A stretch of 29,835 nt of DNA. Origin: Metaruminococcus_A sp964607135. GTDB taxonomy: Bacteria > Bacillota > Clostridia > Oscillospirales > Ruminococcaceae. Shown here in pieces: positions 21,574 through 29,787 of the stretch; position 1 is the first letter of the stretch, and each line of letters opens with the position of its first letter. The stretch lies in NCBI GenBank assembly GCA_964607135.1, contig CAZSIV010000026.1:1-29835 (forward strand), in the 5' to 3' direction. A model generated the notes under the pieces. The model had not been told where the DNA came from. It searched no databases and was given only the letters and a program-made list of their open reading frames with translations. Made by a program: the position numbers and the translations under genes.

Positions 21574-22761
21574 TCATATCAACGCTTGATAGGTAAAATC
21601 CTGTCCTTTTGAAATAGCGCCGTAAAGGCAGGCGTTCGTACCGAGTTCTGACAGGATCACCGCCGGGGGATGGGCAAGCAGCTGTGTCAGCATCTGCCTC
21701 ATGGGAACCAGGATTTGATCGTTAAGCTGCGCAATTTCACCGCCGAAGATGATCAGGCCGATGTCCAGGGTCAATGTGAGATTTGCGATGCTTAATGCGA
21801 GAAGGCGGGTATAGGCTTCAATTAGCTCCCATACAAAAGTGTCGGGGGTGTCGAGCGCTTTTTTTACGGTGTCGAGTGTGACCTGCTGCGGGACTGCACC
21901 GGATAACCTGTAGAGAATATCGTCGCGCTTTTCGGGCAGCCTCTGCCGGATCTCATGAATCAGGGCATTGATGGAAAGCTTTGATTCAATGCGGTCGATC
22001 TTGGGCGGGTACGAATGAAGCGGGAGATTGCCTATCAGGTAATTGAGGCCGAATTCCCCGGCTGCATTCCGTTCCCCCTCAAATAAGGAGCCGTTTATCA
22101 TAATTCCGGCTTTTAAACCGACGTCGGCGCGGATGTAGATAAAATTGTCGTAGCCTTTCCCAACCCCGTAGATCTTTTCACCAATTGCAGAAAGGTTGAC
22201 GTCGTTATAGACAAATACCTCTTTTCCAAAAGCATCCATAAAAATTTTTCTGATGGGGAGTTCGTGCCAGACAGCGAAACCGGCGTTGAGCTGCATCGTT
22301 CCGCTCGCCGGATCGACCACGCCGGGGTTCCCGATTACGATACAACTGACGGTTTCAAGACGGAGCGTGTTTTTGCTCAACATGGTTCGGATGGACGAAA
22401 TGACGTCGTCAATGCAGGTCTCCGGGTTGTTTTCGTCGGTGAAAACAACCGGCTCGTCAAATAAAAGGCCGCCTGATAAATCGGAGATTCCTATTTTTAT
22501 GGGGGAATCTCCAAGGTCGACCGCTATGATCGTGCAGCAGCTGGAGTTAATCGAGTAAACTTTAGGCTTCCGCCCCGCTGCGGTGTCGGTGTCAATCGTT
22601 TCGACCAGGATGTTTTCAGCGTGCATATCACTGATATACTTTGTAACGCAGGGGACGCTCAAACGGCTTATCGCCGTGATCTCCCTCACGGAAATAGGGC
22701 CGTGTTTCCGAATAATATCTATAATTTCCTTCTTGTTTCCACTTTTAATATCAACTGACAC
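21574..22761 (-). CDS. ROK-family transcriptional regulator (NagC/XylR type)
   Basis: A 395-residue protein. Residues about 8-60 are a winged helix-turn-helix (KEIIDIIRKHGPISVREITAISRLS). Residues 78-390 are the ROK sugar-kinase fold: 'IIAVDLGDSPIKIGISD', 'IVIGNPGVVDPASG', 'FVYNDVNLSAIGE' (the catalytic-type Asp is kept) and 'LGLIIFGGE'-like end motifs. The zinc motif CxCGxxGCxE usual in ROK proteins is missing; the segment where it should be reads 'GLNYLIGNLPLHSYPPKID'. It should sense a sugar or sugar phosphate and repress the divergent amino-sugar operon. GTG at 22759-22761 follows GAGGG; its promoter is 22813-22841. The 245-base AT-rich space shared with the operon is the expected operator region. 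Confidence 0.9.
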   Translation of the reverse strand: MSVDIKSGNKKEIIDIIRKHGPISVREITAISRLSVPCVTKYISDMHAENILVETIDTDTAAGRKPKVYSINSSCCTIIAVDLGDSPIKIGISDLSGGLLFDEPVVFTDENNPETCIDDVISSIRTMLSKNTLRLETVSCIVIGNPGVVDPASGTMQLNAGFAVWHELPIRKIFMDAFGKEVFVYNDVNLSAIGEKIYGVGKGYDNFIYIRADVGLKAGIMINGSLFEGERNAAGEFGLNYLIGNLPLHSYPPKIDRIESKLSINALIHEIRQRLPEKRDDILYRLSGAVPQQVTLDTVKKALDTPDTFVWELIEAYTRLLALSIANLTLTLDIGLIIFGGEIAQLNDQILVPMRQMLTQLLAHPPAVILSELGTNACLYGAISKGQDFTYQALI

Positions 22762-22812
22762 AGAAGCCCTCTTTTCTTATATTAAGTTAAAATAATATTA
22801 TAAAACATTATT

Positions 22813-22841
22813 AATATATCAGGGAATTTTAGTGGTGTCAA
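22813..22841 (-). promoter_or_regulatory. Promoter of the ROK regulator gene
   Basis: Minus strand TTGACA (22836-22841), a 17-base spacer and TATATT (22813-22818). Confidence 0.7.
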
Positions 22842-22909
22842 GAAAACAAATATTAAATTTATGCCTGAAATTACGGAAAATAATTTTTAAATTTATTTTA
22901 ATAATTATA

Positions 22910-22937
22910 TTGACAACTGGAAAAGAATCTCTATAAT
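22910..22937 (+). promoter_or_regulatory. Promoter of the amino-sugar operon
   Basis: TTGACA (22910-22915), a 16-base spacer and TATAAT (22932-22937), about 65 bases before the first start. Just upstream (22870-22910) is an AT-rich near-palindromic stretch (AATAATTTTTAAATTTATTTTAATAATT region) of the kind ROK/NagC repressors bind; this operator is inferred. Confidence 0.75.
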
Positions 22938-23006
22938 TAAAAGCAGATCGAAAGACTGTCCCTTAAAATTTTGTGAAGGCCATAGGGATTTGAGGAGGAA
23001 CCCGGT

Positions 23007-23903
23007 ATGTTGTCAAAAAGGAAATTATATCGGTGGTGCTGCATTAAAAAAGAAGAATTGCTTTCCCACCCGGACAGAAAGGTGCCGCTGAGGATTGTAA
23101 AAGACGCGGATGAGCTCGGCGAAGTGATGGCAAGGGATTTTGCCGACGAAATCAAAGCGGCAAACGCGGAAAACAGGGCGTTTAAAGCGATTGTTCCCTG
23201 CGGGCCGAAGCAGTGGTATGAGCCGTTTGCCCGCATGGTAAACGAAGAGCGGATTTCCTTAAAAAATATGGTTGTGTTTCATATGGATGAAAATCTCGAC
23301 TGGGAGGGAAAGCTGCTTCCAAAGGAAGACCCGTCTAATTTCCGCACCTTCATGGACCGGTACTTTTACGGCCCGATTGACCCGGAGCTTGCGGTTTTGC
23401 CCGAAAACCGTTATTATCTCACCCCCGACAATGTAAAAGAAATATCTGCGATCATTGCTGAAACCGAGATTGATTATACTCTGGGAGGCTGGGGCCAGGA
23501 CGGCCATGTAGCATATAACCAGGCAAAGAGGAACCCGTATATTCCGGTCACGATCGAAGAAATCAAAGAGAGCACGGCGAGAGTCCAGGAAAATAACTTT
23601 GACACGATTCTTGCGCTTTCTCAGCGTGAATACGGCGCCGCTTGGCAGTTTCAGCCGCCGATGTCTGTTACTTTAGGAGTCAAAGAGTGTATGAAGGCGA
23701 AAAAAATCCGGGTTTATTCTGCAACAGGCGCGTGGAAGCAAACGGCGCTGCGGGCTGCGCTGTTTGCAGATGAGCCGCTTGCAGAATATCCGATGACCCT
23801 TTTGCAGGAACACCCTGATGCGCTGATCACGGCGACTGAAGACACGGCCGATCATCCGTTTTCTCATCATCCCGAATGGGAATTTAAAGGTGTCAACGTA
23901 TGA
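23007..23903 (+). CDS. Divergent NagB-like glucosamine-6-phosphate deaminase/isomerase family protein
   Basis: A 298-residue protein of the NagB/RpiA-type fold. Recognisable blocks are 'MVVFHMDENLDW' (E. coli NagB 'FNMDEY', D72), 'YTLGGWGQDGHVAYNQA' (NagB 'GIGNDGHIAFNEP') and 'VTLGVKECMKAKKIRVYSATGAWKQTALRAAL'. D94, D165 and H167 correspond to D72, D141 and H143, but the Glu partner of that His is Q172. The phosphate-loop 'PTGGTP' is replaced by 'PCGPKQWYEPF'. It is about 30-50 residues longer than usual NagB, with an N-terminal extension. It probably acts on an amino-sugar derivative, but the exact reaction is doubtful. ATG at 23007 follows AGGAGG. It overlaps the next gene by ATGA. Confidence 0.75.
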   Translation: MLSKRKLYRWCCIKKEELLSHPDRKVPLRIVKDADELGEVMARDFADEIKAANAENRAFKAIVPCGPKQWYEPFARMVNEERISLKNMVVFHMDENLDWEGKLLPKEDPSNFRTFMDRYFYGPIDPELAVLPENRYYLTPDNVKEISAIIAETEIDYTLGGWGQDGHVAYNQAKRNPYIPVTIEEIKESTARVQENNFDTILALSQREYGAAWQFQPPMSVTLGVKECMKAKKIRVYSATGAWKQTALRAALFADEPLAEYPMTLLQEHPDALITATEDTADHPFSHHPEWEFKGVNV

Positions 23904-24946
23904 TTTACAGATTCGACAAGGTAGTGGGTACGGGGGGAATCGGGGTTGGAATGCTCTTCCATACGGACGATGATCGCACCCTTGGAAGGAGCGAATCGCG
24001 GCTTGTCCGCTTGAGTGAGGCCAAAGATTACTGCAAGCTCCATATTGTATTTCATTACATTGCCAAAATACTGGCCCCTGAAATAAAGGTGTTTCCCATC
24101 GGATGCGTTGGCAGCGATGCTTCGGGCGAACGGCTGGTCTCACAGATGCGGCAGTGCGGGATGGATCCGTCCTATGTGGAGAAGAGGCGGGATTATCCCA
24201 CTGCAATCAGCGTTTGCTTGCAATATCCGGATAAAGAGGGGTGCAACTTCACCGCCTCAAACGGAGCCGGCGAGGCTGTCACCCGGGAGTATATCGAACG
24301 CTGCTTAAAGGAAATAGCGCCAAACGAGCAAACGATTGTTGCGGCGATCCCCGAAGTATCGTTGGAAAGCCGAATGAGGCTTTTGCAGATCGGAAGGGAA
24401 AACGGGAGTTACTGCGTGCTGTCTTTTGCCGCCGCCGAAAGCAGCTGGGTGCGGGAAAATGAGCTTCTGCGCTGTTGCGACCTGCTTTCGGTAAACGAAG
24501 AGGAGGCCCTTTCGTTCATCGCAGAGGAAGCGCCTTCCAACCGTATTTCCGAACGGCTTTATCATTATGCAGCCAAGCTGAATCCGGAGATTACCGTTTT
24601 GGTTACCTGCGGAAAAGAGGGAGCCTATGTCTGTGACAAAGATGGAGCGGAAAAAATCAACCCGCTTCCTGCAAATGCGGTAAACACCTCTGGAGCGGGC
24701 GATGCATTTCTCGGCGGCACCATTGCCGCGTTCGCGCTCGGCTGTCCATTGAAAAAAGGGCGTTCCGATTCTGTTTTCGGTGAAACAGCGCTGAAAACCG
24801 CCCCTGAATTCGGCGCAGTCTGTGCGGGGATGGCGGTGGAGTCACCTGACAGCATCGCGATGGATGTTTCTAAAGAAGCCATTTCTAAAAGGCTGCGCGA
24901 ATTGGGGCTTCATTCGGAATTCCGTTTCATTCTGAACGAGAGGTGA
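23900..24946 (+). CDS. PfkB-family carbohydrate kinase
   Basis: A 348-residue ribokinase-fold kinase. The N-terminus has a Gly-rich sugar-binding region (VVGTGGIGVGMLF), then 'IGCVGSDASGERL'. The C-terminal PfkB signature is 'NAVNTSGAGDAFLGG', with catalytic base D268 and the anion hole 'GAGD'. 'LLSVNEEEA' holds the N-x-x-E magnesium/phosphate motif. It transfers phosphate from ATP to a sugar, here perhaps a free N-acetylhexosamine released by the hydrolases of the operon; the sugar is inferred from neighbours only. The insert after residue 20 (HTDDDRTLGRSESRLVRLSEAKDY) is longer than in ribokinase. The start overlaps the previous stop, indicating coupling. Confidence 0.85.
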   Translation: MIYRFDKVVGTGGIGVGMLFHTDDDRTLGRSESRLVRLSEAKDYCKLHIVFHYIAKILAPEIKVFPIGCVGSDASGERLVSQMRQCGMDPSYVEKRRDYPTAISVCLQYPDKEGCNFTASNGAGEAVTREYIERCLKEIAPNEQTIVAAIPEVSLESRMRLLQIGRENGSYCVLSFAAAESSWVRENELLRCCDLLSVNEEEALSFIAEEAPSNRISERLYHYAAKLNPEITVLVTCGKEGAYVCDKDGAEKINPLPANAVNTSGAGDAFLGGTIAAFALGCPLKKGRSDSVFGETALKTAPEFGAVCAGMAVESPDSIAMDVSKEAISKRLRELGLHSEFRFILNER

Positions 24947-24952
24947 TCGATC

Positions 24953-26122
24953 ATGGCGGTAATCATCTATAACGCGAAGGTTATAACCAGGGATTCTATC
25001 TTGGAGAAATCCGGCATACGGGTTGAAGATGATAGAATTACCGAGGTTTTTTCAGGCGAGCCTGCATTTCGTCCCGGCGATCGCTTAATCGATGCACAGG
25101 GCAGGTTTCTTTCGCCGGGATTTATCGATTCCCATATCCACGGGGGCGGCGGCGCCGATACGATGGACGCCACCGAGGAAGCGGTTGTTCACATTGCTGA
25201 AACCCACGGAAAGCATGGCCTTACCGCCTTTCTCCCCACAACCTTGACCGCATCGGTTCCGGATATCCGGAAGGCCTGCACAGCCATTTGCAATACGATG
25301 GAACGGCAGCACCCCGGCGCCGCCGTTTTGGGGGTGCATTTAGAGGGCCCGTTTATTTCGCTGAAGTACAAAGGCGCCCAGAATCCGGCCCATATCCGGC
25401 GGCCGTCCGTTGAGGCGTATCTTGAAATCTCCAATGGTGGCACAAACGTAAAGCGCGTTTCGATGGCGCCGGAGCTTGACGGCGCCGTCGAGCTTGCCGC
25501 CTATTTGAAAAAGAACGGCATCCTTGTAAGCGCGGCGCATACCGACGCCGATTACGCTTCGATGTGCAAGGGTCTGAAAGCGGGCTTTTCCCATGTGACA
25601 CACTGCTATAATGGGATGAGCGGCGTTCATTCTCCCGATTATTACTGTAAAGCCGGTACCGTTGAGTCTGCGCTGGAGCTCGACGGCTACAGCGCGGAGA
25701 TCATTGGGGACGGCAAACATATGCCGCCTGAGATGATTCGCCTGCTCATCAAGTGCAAGCGCCCGGAACAGGTGATGCTGACAACTGATTCGACTCGTCC
25801 GGCCGACATGCCCGAGGGGGAATATGAGCTTGGCGGGCTTCCTGTCCTTGTGACGGACGGCGTTGCGATGCTCGCCGACCGAAGCGCCTTTGCGGGCAGT
25901 GTTGCAACGATGGATGTTCTGGTGCGAAACGCCGTTAAAAATGTCGGCATTCCGCTTCCCCAGGCAGTTGCGATGGTGAGCTATAACACCGCCTTGTCCC
26001 TTGGAATCGAAAAAGAACGGGGAAGTCTCCGCAGGGGGATGATCGCCGACGCGGTTTTGTTCGACGGCGACATCCATGTAAGCGCTGTGATGCGGGAAGG
26101 TAAAATGATATTTGACGAATAA
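24953..26122 (+). CDS. nagA: N-acetylglucosamine-6-phosphate deacetylase
   Basis: A 389-residue amidohydrolase that removes the acetyl group from N-acetylhexosamine 6-phosphate. Metal and catalytic residues are all visible: H61-x-H63 (FIDSHIHGGGG), E131 (GVHLEGPF), H196 (SAAHTDAD), H217 (THCYNGMSG) and D279 (MLTTDS, the general base). Length and block order are normal for NagA. It begins 6 bases after the kinase stop, with GAGGTGATC upstream of ATG 24953, inside one operon. GlcNAc-6-P is the usual substrate, but the GalNAc-6-P version (AgaA) cannot be excluded from sequence alone. Confidence 0.92.
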   Translation: MAVIIYNAKVITRDSILEKSGIRVEDDRITEVFSGEPAFRPGDRLIDAQGRFLSPGFIDSHIHGGGGADTMDATEEAVVHIAETHGKHGLTAFLPTTLTASVPDIRKACTAICNTMERQHPGAAVLGVHLEGPFISLKYKGAQNPAHIRRPSVEAYLEISNGGTNVKRVSMAPELDGAVELAAYLKKNGILVSAAHTDADYASMCKGLKAGFSHVTHCYNGMSGVHSPDYYCKAGTVESALELDGYSAEIIGDGKHMPPEMIRLLIKCKRPEQVMLTTDSTRPADMPEGEYELGGLPVLVTDGVAMLADRSAFAGSVATMDVLVRNAVKNVGIPLPQAVAMVSYNTALSLGIEKERGSLRRGMIADAVLFDGDIHVSAVMREGKMIFDE

Positions 26123-26136
26123 ACGGAGGAGAGATT

Positions 26137-28077
26137 GTGGAAATCAGGATTGTCCAAATTGGTGCGGATCCCGCCGTCCGGCTGGCGGCAAAAGAGTTGA
26201 GCAAATATCTGCCGAAGATTGACCCGGCCGTTGAAACGGCGATTCTCTTGGGAAACGAAACGCTCGATGGAATCAAGGTCGGCCTGGCCTGCGGAGAAAA
26301 TGGGGAGCTGCTTGTCCCGGCTTCCGAATTTGACGACGAAATCATGATCGATGTGAAAAACGGCAAAGGGGTCATTACCGGTTCCAATGCGAGAAGCGTT
26401 TTGATTGCCACATACCGTTTTTTGCGTGAGGCCGGATGCCGCTGGGTGCGGCCGGGCGAATCCGGGGAAAAGATACTGCCGGGGAATGTCGGAAGGCTCA
26501 GCGTGTCTATCCGTGAAAGGGCTTCTTACCGTCATCGGGGAGTTTGCGTCGAGGGGGATTGTTCCTATAACCATGTGCTGCAGATGATCGAATGGATGCC
26601 CAAAATTGGACTGAACGCCTATTTTCATCAGTTTTTTGTTCCCTATACTTTTTTTGAAAAATGGTATCTCCACGGCAAAAATCCTGAGATGGAACCGCAG
26701 CCAACCAGCGTAGAAGAGGTTTCGGCGATGGTGGAATCCTCGATTGCCTCCATGAAAGAGAGAGGGATGATGTTCCACCAGGTCGGCCATGGGTGGACCT
26801 GCGAACCGTTCGGCGTTTCGGGGCATGGATGGGATCCAAAAGAATATCATCTTACCGAAGAACAGGCGGCGCCCTTTGCCTTAGTAAACGGGAAACGCGG
26901 CGTTTGGAAGGGTGTTGGGCTGAACACCAATCTCTGCTACTCCAACCCGTCGGTCCGCAAAACGTTGGTTGAGGCCATTGTTGGTTATGCAAAAGAGCAT
27001 CCCCAGGTGGATTATCTGCATTTCTGGCTGGCGGACGAGTCCCGCAATCAGTGTGAATGTGAAAACTGTAAAGATACGAGGCCGTCCGATTTTTATGTGC
27101 AGATGCTCAATGATGTGGACAAACGACTGACCGAAGAGAAAATCGACACGAAGATCGTGTTCTTGATTTATCTGGATTTGCTTTGGGCGCCGGAGCGGGA
27201 GCGCATTGTGAACCGCGACCGGTTCGTCTTGATGTTCGCGCCGATCAGCCGCACTTATTCGGAAACTTTTTTAGAAGCGGGCAAAAAAGGAGATGGGCAG
27301 CTCCAGCCGTATCTCCGCAACCGCAATGTGATGCCGACCAGGGTCGAGGACAACATCGCCTATTTGCAGGAATGGCAGAAGAGCTTCTCGGGGGATGCCT
27401 TCGACTATGATTACCATATGCTTTGGGACTGGAATTTCGATCTTGGCGGATACCGCTCTTCGGAGGTGCTGTTTGAAGATATGAAGGATCTTCATCAGTT
27501 TGGGATCAACGGGATGATGAGTTGCCAGATGCAGCGCGTCGCTTTTCCAACCGCGCTCGGCATGGTCGGTATGGCGTCGGCGTTATGGGATGAGAAAGCT
27601 TCCTTTCACGAGATGTCGGCGCAGTATTTCAGTGACCTTTTCGGTGAAAGCGCCGAGTCGATGAAGGAGTATTTCCAAACGCTGTCAGAGCTCTTTCACC
27701 CGCCCTATCTGCGCTTGGAAGAGGAAATAATAAACCCGGAGCGCGCTGAAGATTATCGGAAGCTGTCCGCTTATATCGACTCCAAAAAGCAGTGGTTTTG
27801 CCGGAAGAGAGAGACGGCTGAAAATGCGTGCGACCGCACGACCTGGAATATAGTCGCCCATCATGCCGATCTTTGCAGCCTGCTGGCGGCTGCGCTGGAA
27901 TATAAAGCGAGTGGAAACCAAAAGGCCGCTTTGGAACAGTGGAACCGGGTAACGGAGCTGGCAAATCATTTAGAGGCGGCAGAGCCTGATCTGCGAGACG
28001 CATGGGATGTGGAATATTTTCTCAATGTAGTCGGCGGGGCGATTAAGGGAGAAAAACGTCCGGGAATCGATTTCTGA
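26137..28077 (+). CDS. DUF4838 protein, putative intracellular glycoside hydrolase
   Basis: A 646-residue soluble protein. Residues 1-120 resemble the alpha/beta domain found before the catalytic barrel in GH67/GH20-like enzymes ('AAKELSKYLP', 'GVITGSNARSVLIATYRFLREAGCRWVRPGE'). Residues about 130-460 look like a TIM-barrel: 'YRHRGVCVEG', 'MIEWMPKIGLNAYFHQF', and 'YLHFWLADESRNQCECENCKD' with D300-E301 and cysteines 306, 308 and 311, the hallmark of DUF4838. A helical C-terminal domain follows (about 500-640). There is no signal peptide, so its substrate must be imported. D300/E301 are candidate acid residues by position, not by proof. GTG at 26137 follows GGAGGAG. The substrate is probably an N-acetylhexosaminide, judging by the operon. 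Confidence 0.8.
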   Translation: MEIRIVQIGADPAVRLAAKELSKYLPKIDPAVETAILLGNETLDGIKVGLACGENGELLVPASEFDDEIMIDVKNGKGVITGSNARSVLIATYRFLREAGCRWVRPGESGEKILPGNVGRLSVSIRERASYRHRGVCVEGDCSYNHVLQMIEWMPKIGLNAYFHQFFVPYTFFEKWYLHGKNPEMEPQPTSVEEVSAMVESSIASMKERGMMFHQVGHGWTCEPFGVSGHGWDPKEYHLTEEQAAPFALVNGKRGVWKGVGLNTNLCYSNPSVRKTLVEAIVGYAKEHPQVDYLHFWLADESRNQCECENCKDTRPSDFYVQMLNDVDKRLTEEKIDTKIVFLIYLDLLWAPERERIVNRDRFVLMFAPISRTYSETFLEAGKKGDGQLQPYLRNRNVMPTRVEDNIAYLQEWQKSFSGDAFDYDYHMLWDWNFDLGGYRSSEVLFEDMKDLHQFGINGMMSCQMQRVAFPTALGMVGMASALWDEKASFHEMSAQYFSDLFGESAESMKEYFQTLSELFHPPYLRLEEEIINPERAEDYRKLSAYIDSKKQWFCRKRETAENACDRTTWNIVAHHADLCSLLAAALEYKASGNQKAALEQWNRVTELANHLEAAEPDLRDAWDVEYFLNVVGGAIKGEKRPGIDF

Positions 28078-28087
28078 GGTATCATTG

Positions 28088-29755
28088 ATGGGATCGGTGA
28101 AAAGTATGAGAATCGAGACTTATACTGTGAGTTCATTGGAAAAGGTGTTTCCAGATAAAAAACCTGATGCAGCAGCGATTGAAAGCGGCAGCGCATTGTT
28201 GGGGGAAAGGTATTCGTATCAGCTGGTTTGTCATCTGGAGGATGCAGAAAGAATCAGCGTTATGGCGTCGGTATCCGCATCCCCGCAGCTTGATGTACAA
28301 ATCTATGAGGTTGGGCTTGTGCCGGTAACATTTCCGGTAAACAGCCGGCATGATGACGACTACCTGCGCACTGCCCCCGGATTGTATCCGGATCCGCTCT
28401 ATCCTCACCAAGGTGATTTTTCCCTTCCGCACAATCAGTGGCGCAGTTTGTGGATCACCACTGTGATTCCAAGGGACTGTCCTTTTGAGTCGGCAGTAAT
28501 CAGCGTAGTATTGTTCGATGCCGATCATCCCGAAAATATAATTGCAGAATCGGAATTTAAACTTGATATTATTCCGGCTGTTTTACCAATACAAAAGATT
28601 ATCCACACCGAATGGTTTCATTTGGACTGTCTTGCTACATACTATGACGTGCCTGTTTTTAGCGAGGATCATTGGCAGATCATAAAGAATTATATGAGAA
28701 ATGCTTCTGATTTCGGTGTGAATATGATTTTAACTCCGGTGCTGACCCCGCCCCTTGACACGCAGATCGGAAAAGAGCGTCCGACAGTCCAGCTTGTGGA
28801 GATTGCCGTTGAGGGGAATAAATACCGGTTTGGTTTTGATAAATTAAAACGTTATATCGACTTAGCGGAAGAATGCGGGATCAGATATTTTGAAATATCT
28901 CATTTGTTCACTCAATGGGGAGCAAGGCACGCGCCGAAGGTGATAGCCGAAACGAAAGACGGACTTCAAAAAATATTTGGCTGGGAAACAGATGCCGCTT
29001 CAAAAGAATATGCGGATTTTTTAAACGCTTTTTTGAAGGAGCTGCGGAACTGGCTGGCTGGTTACGGAAAGCTGGAACGATGTTATTTTCACATATCCGA
29101 CGAGCCGGATCAGGCCTGCTTTGACAGCTATCGGAGCGCTAGAAACGCCGTTGAATGCGCACTTGACGGGTGTAATATAATCGACGCGCTATCCGATTAT
29201 GAGTATTATGAAAAAGGAATTATAAAAACCCCGGTTCTGTCAACCGATCATATCGAAGCTTTTCTTGCGCATCACGTTCCAAATCTTTGGGCCTATTATT
29301 GCTGCGCACAGAGCGTTGATGTGAGTAATTTGTTTCTTGCAATGCCGTCTTATCGCAACCGGATTTTGGGGTATCAGCTTTACAAATACGACATTGCAGG
29401 CTTCCTTCATTGGGGATATAATTTTTGGTATAGTCAATATTCAAAAAAGCCGGTCAATCCATATATCGAAACCGGTGCGATTAACGCTTTTCCCGCGGGA
29501 GATGCGTTTATGGTTTATCCCGGCGCCGATAGAAATCCGATAGGCTCGATCCATCAGTATGTTCAGCGGGAAGCGTTTCAGGATTTGTCCGCCCTTCAGC
29601 TGCTGGAAACGGTTTTGCCCAAAAGCAAAATCATCGAATTGATCGAAAAAGAAGGCGCGGTTACATTTTCTGCGTATCCGCGTGATGCCGATTGGGTTTT
29701 AAAAAAGCGAAAGGAAGTAAACGCTTTAATTGCAGAGTCGGTAAAATTCATTTAG
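28088..29755 (+). CDS. DUF4091 / GH123-like protein, putative N-acetylhexosaminidase
   Basis: A protein of about 555 residues. The N-terminal 165 residues are beta-rich (a sandwich domain in DUF4091 proteins). Residues about 170-480 are a TIM-barrel with 'IIHTEWFHLDCLATYYDVPVF', 'GVNMILTPVLTPPLDTQ' and the family hallmark 'CYFHISDEPD' (Asp-Glu pair near 338-339). GH123 beta-N-acetylgalactosaminidases share the DUF4091 barrel and use such an Asp-Glu pair in substrate-assisted catalysis, so the same chemistry is likely here. 'GFLHWGYNFWYSQYS' and 'GDAFMVYPG' are also typical. There is no signal peptide. ATG 28088 follows GAGGT seven bases away; ATG 28106 is possible. The gene seems more AT-rich than its neighbours. 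Confidence 0.82.
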   Translation: MGSVKSMRIETYTVSSLEKVFPDKKPDAAAIESGSALLGERYSYQLVCHLEDAERISVMASVSASPQLDVQIYEVGLVPVTFPVNSRHDDDYLRTAPGLYPDPLYPHQGDFSLPHNQWRSLWITTVIPRDCPFESAVISVVLFDADHPENIIAESEFKLDIIPAVLPIQKIIHTEWFHLDCLATYYDVPVFSEDHWQIIKNYMRNASDFGVNMILTPVLTPPLDTQIGKERPTVQLVEIAVEGNKYRFGFDKLKRYIDLAEECGIRYFEISHLFTQWGARHAPKVIAETKDGLQKIFGWETDAASKEYADFLNAFLKELRNWLAGYGKLERCYFHISDEPDQACFDSYRSARNAVECALDGCNIIDALSDYEYYEKGIIKTPVLSTDHIEAFLAHHVPNLWAYYCCAQSVDVSNLFLAMPSYRNRILGYQLYKYDIAGFLHWGYNFWYSQYSKKPVNPYIETGAINAFPAGDAFMVYPGADRNPIGSIHQYVQREAFQDLSALQLLETVLPKSKIIELIEKEGAVTFSAYPRDADWVLKKRKEVNALIAESVKFI

Positions 29756-29787
29756 GGGTATCGGTTAATGAATGAGAGGTGTTTGTT

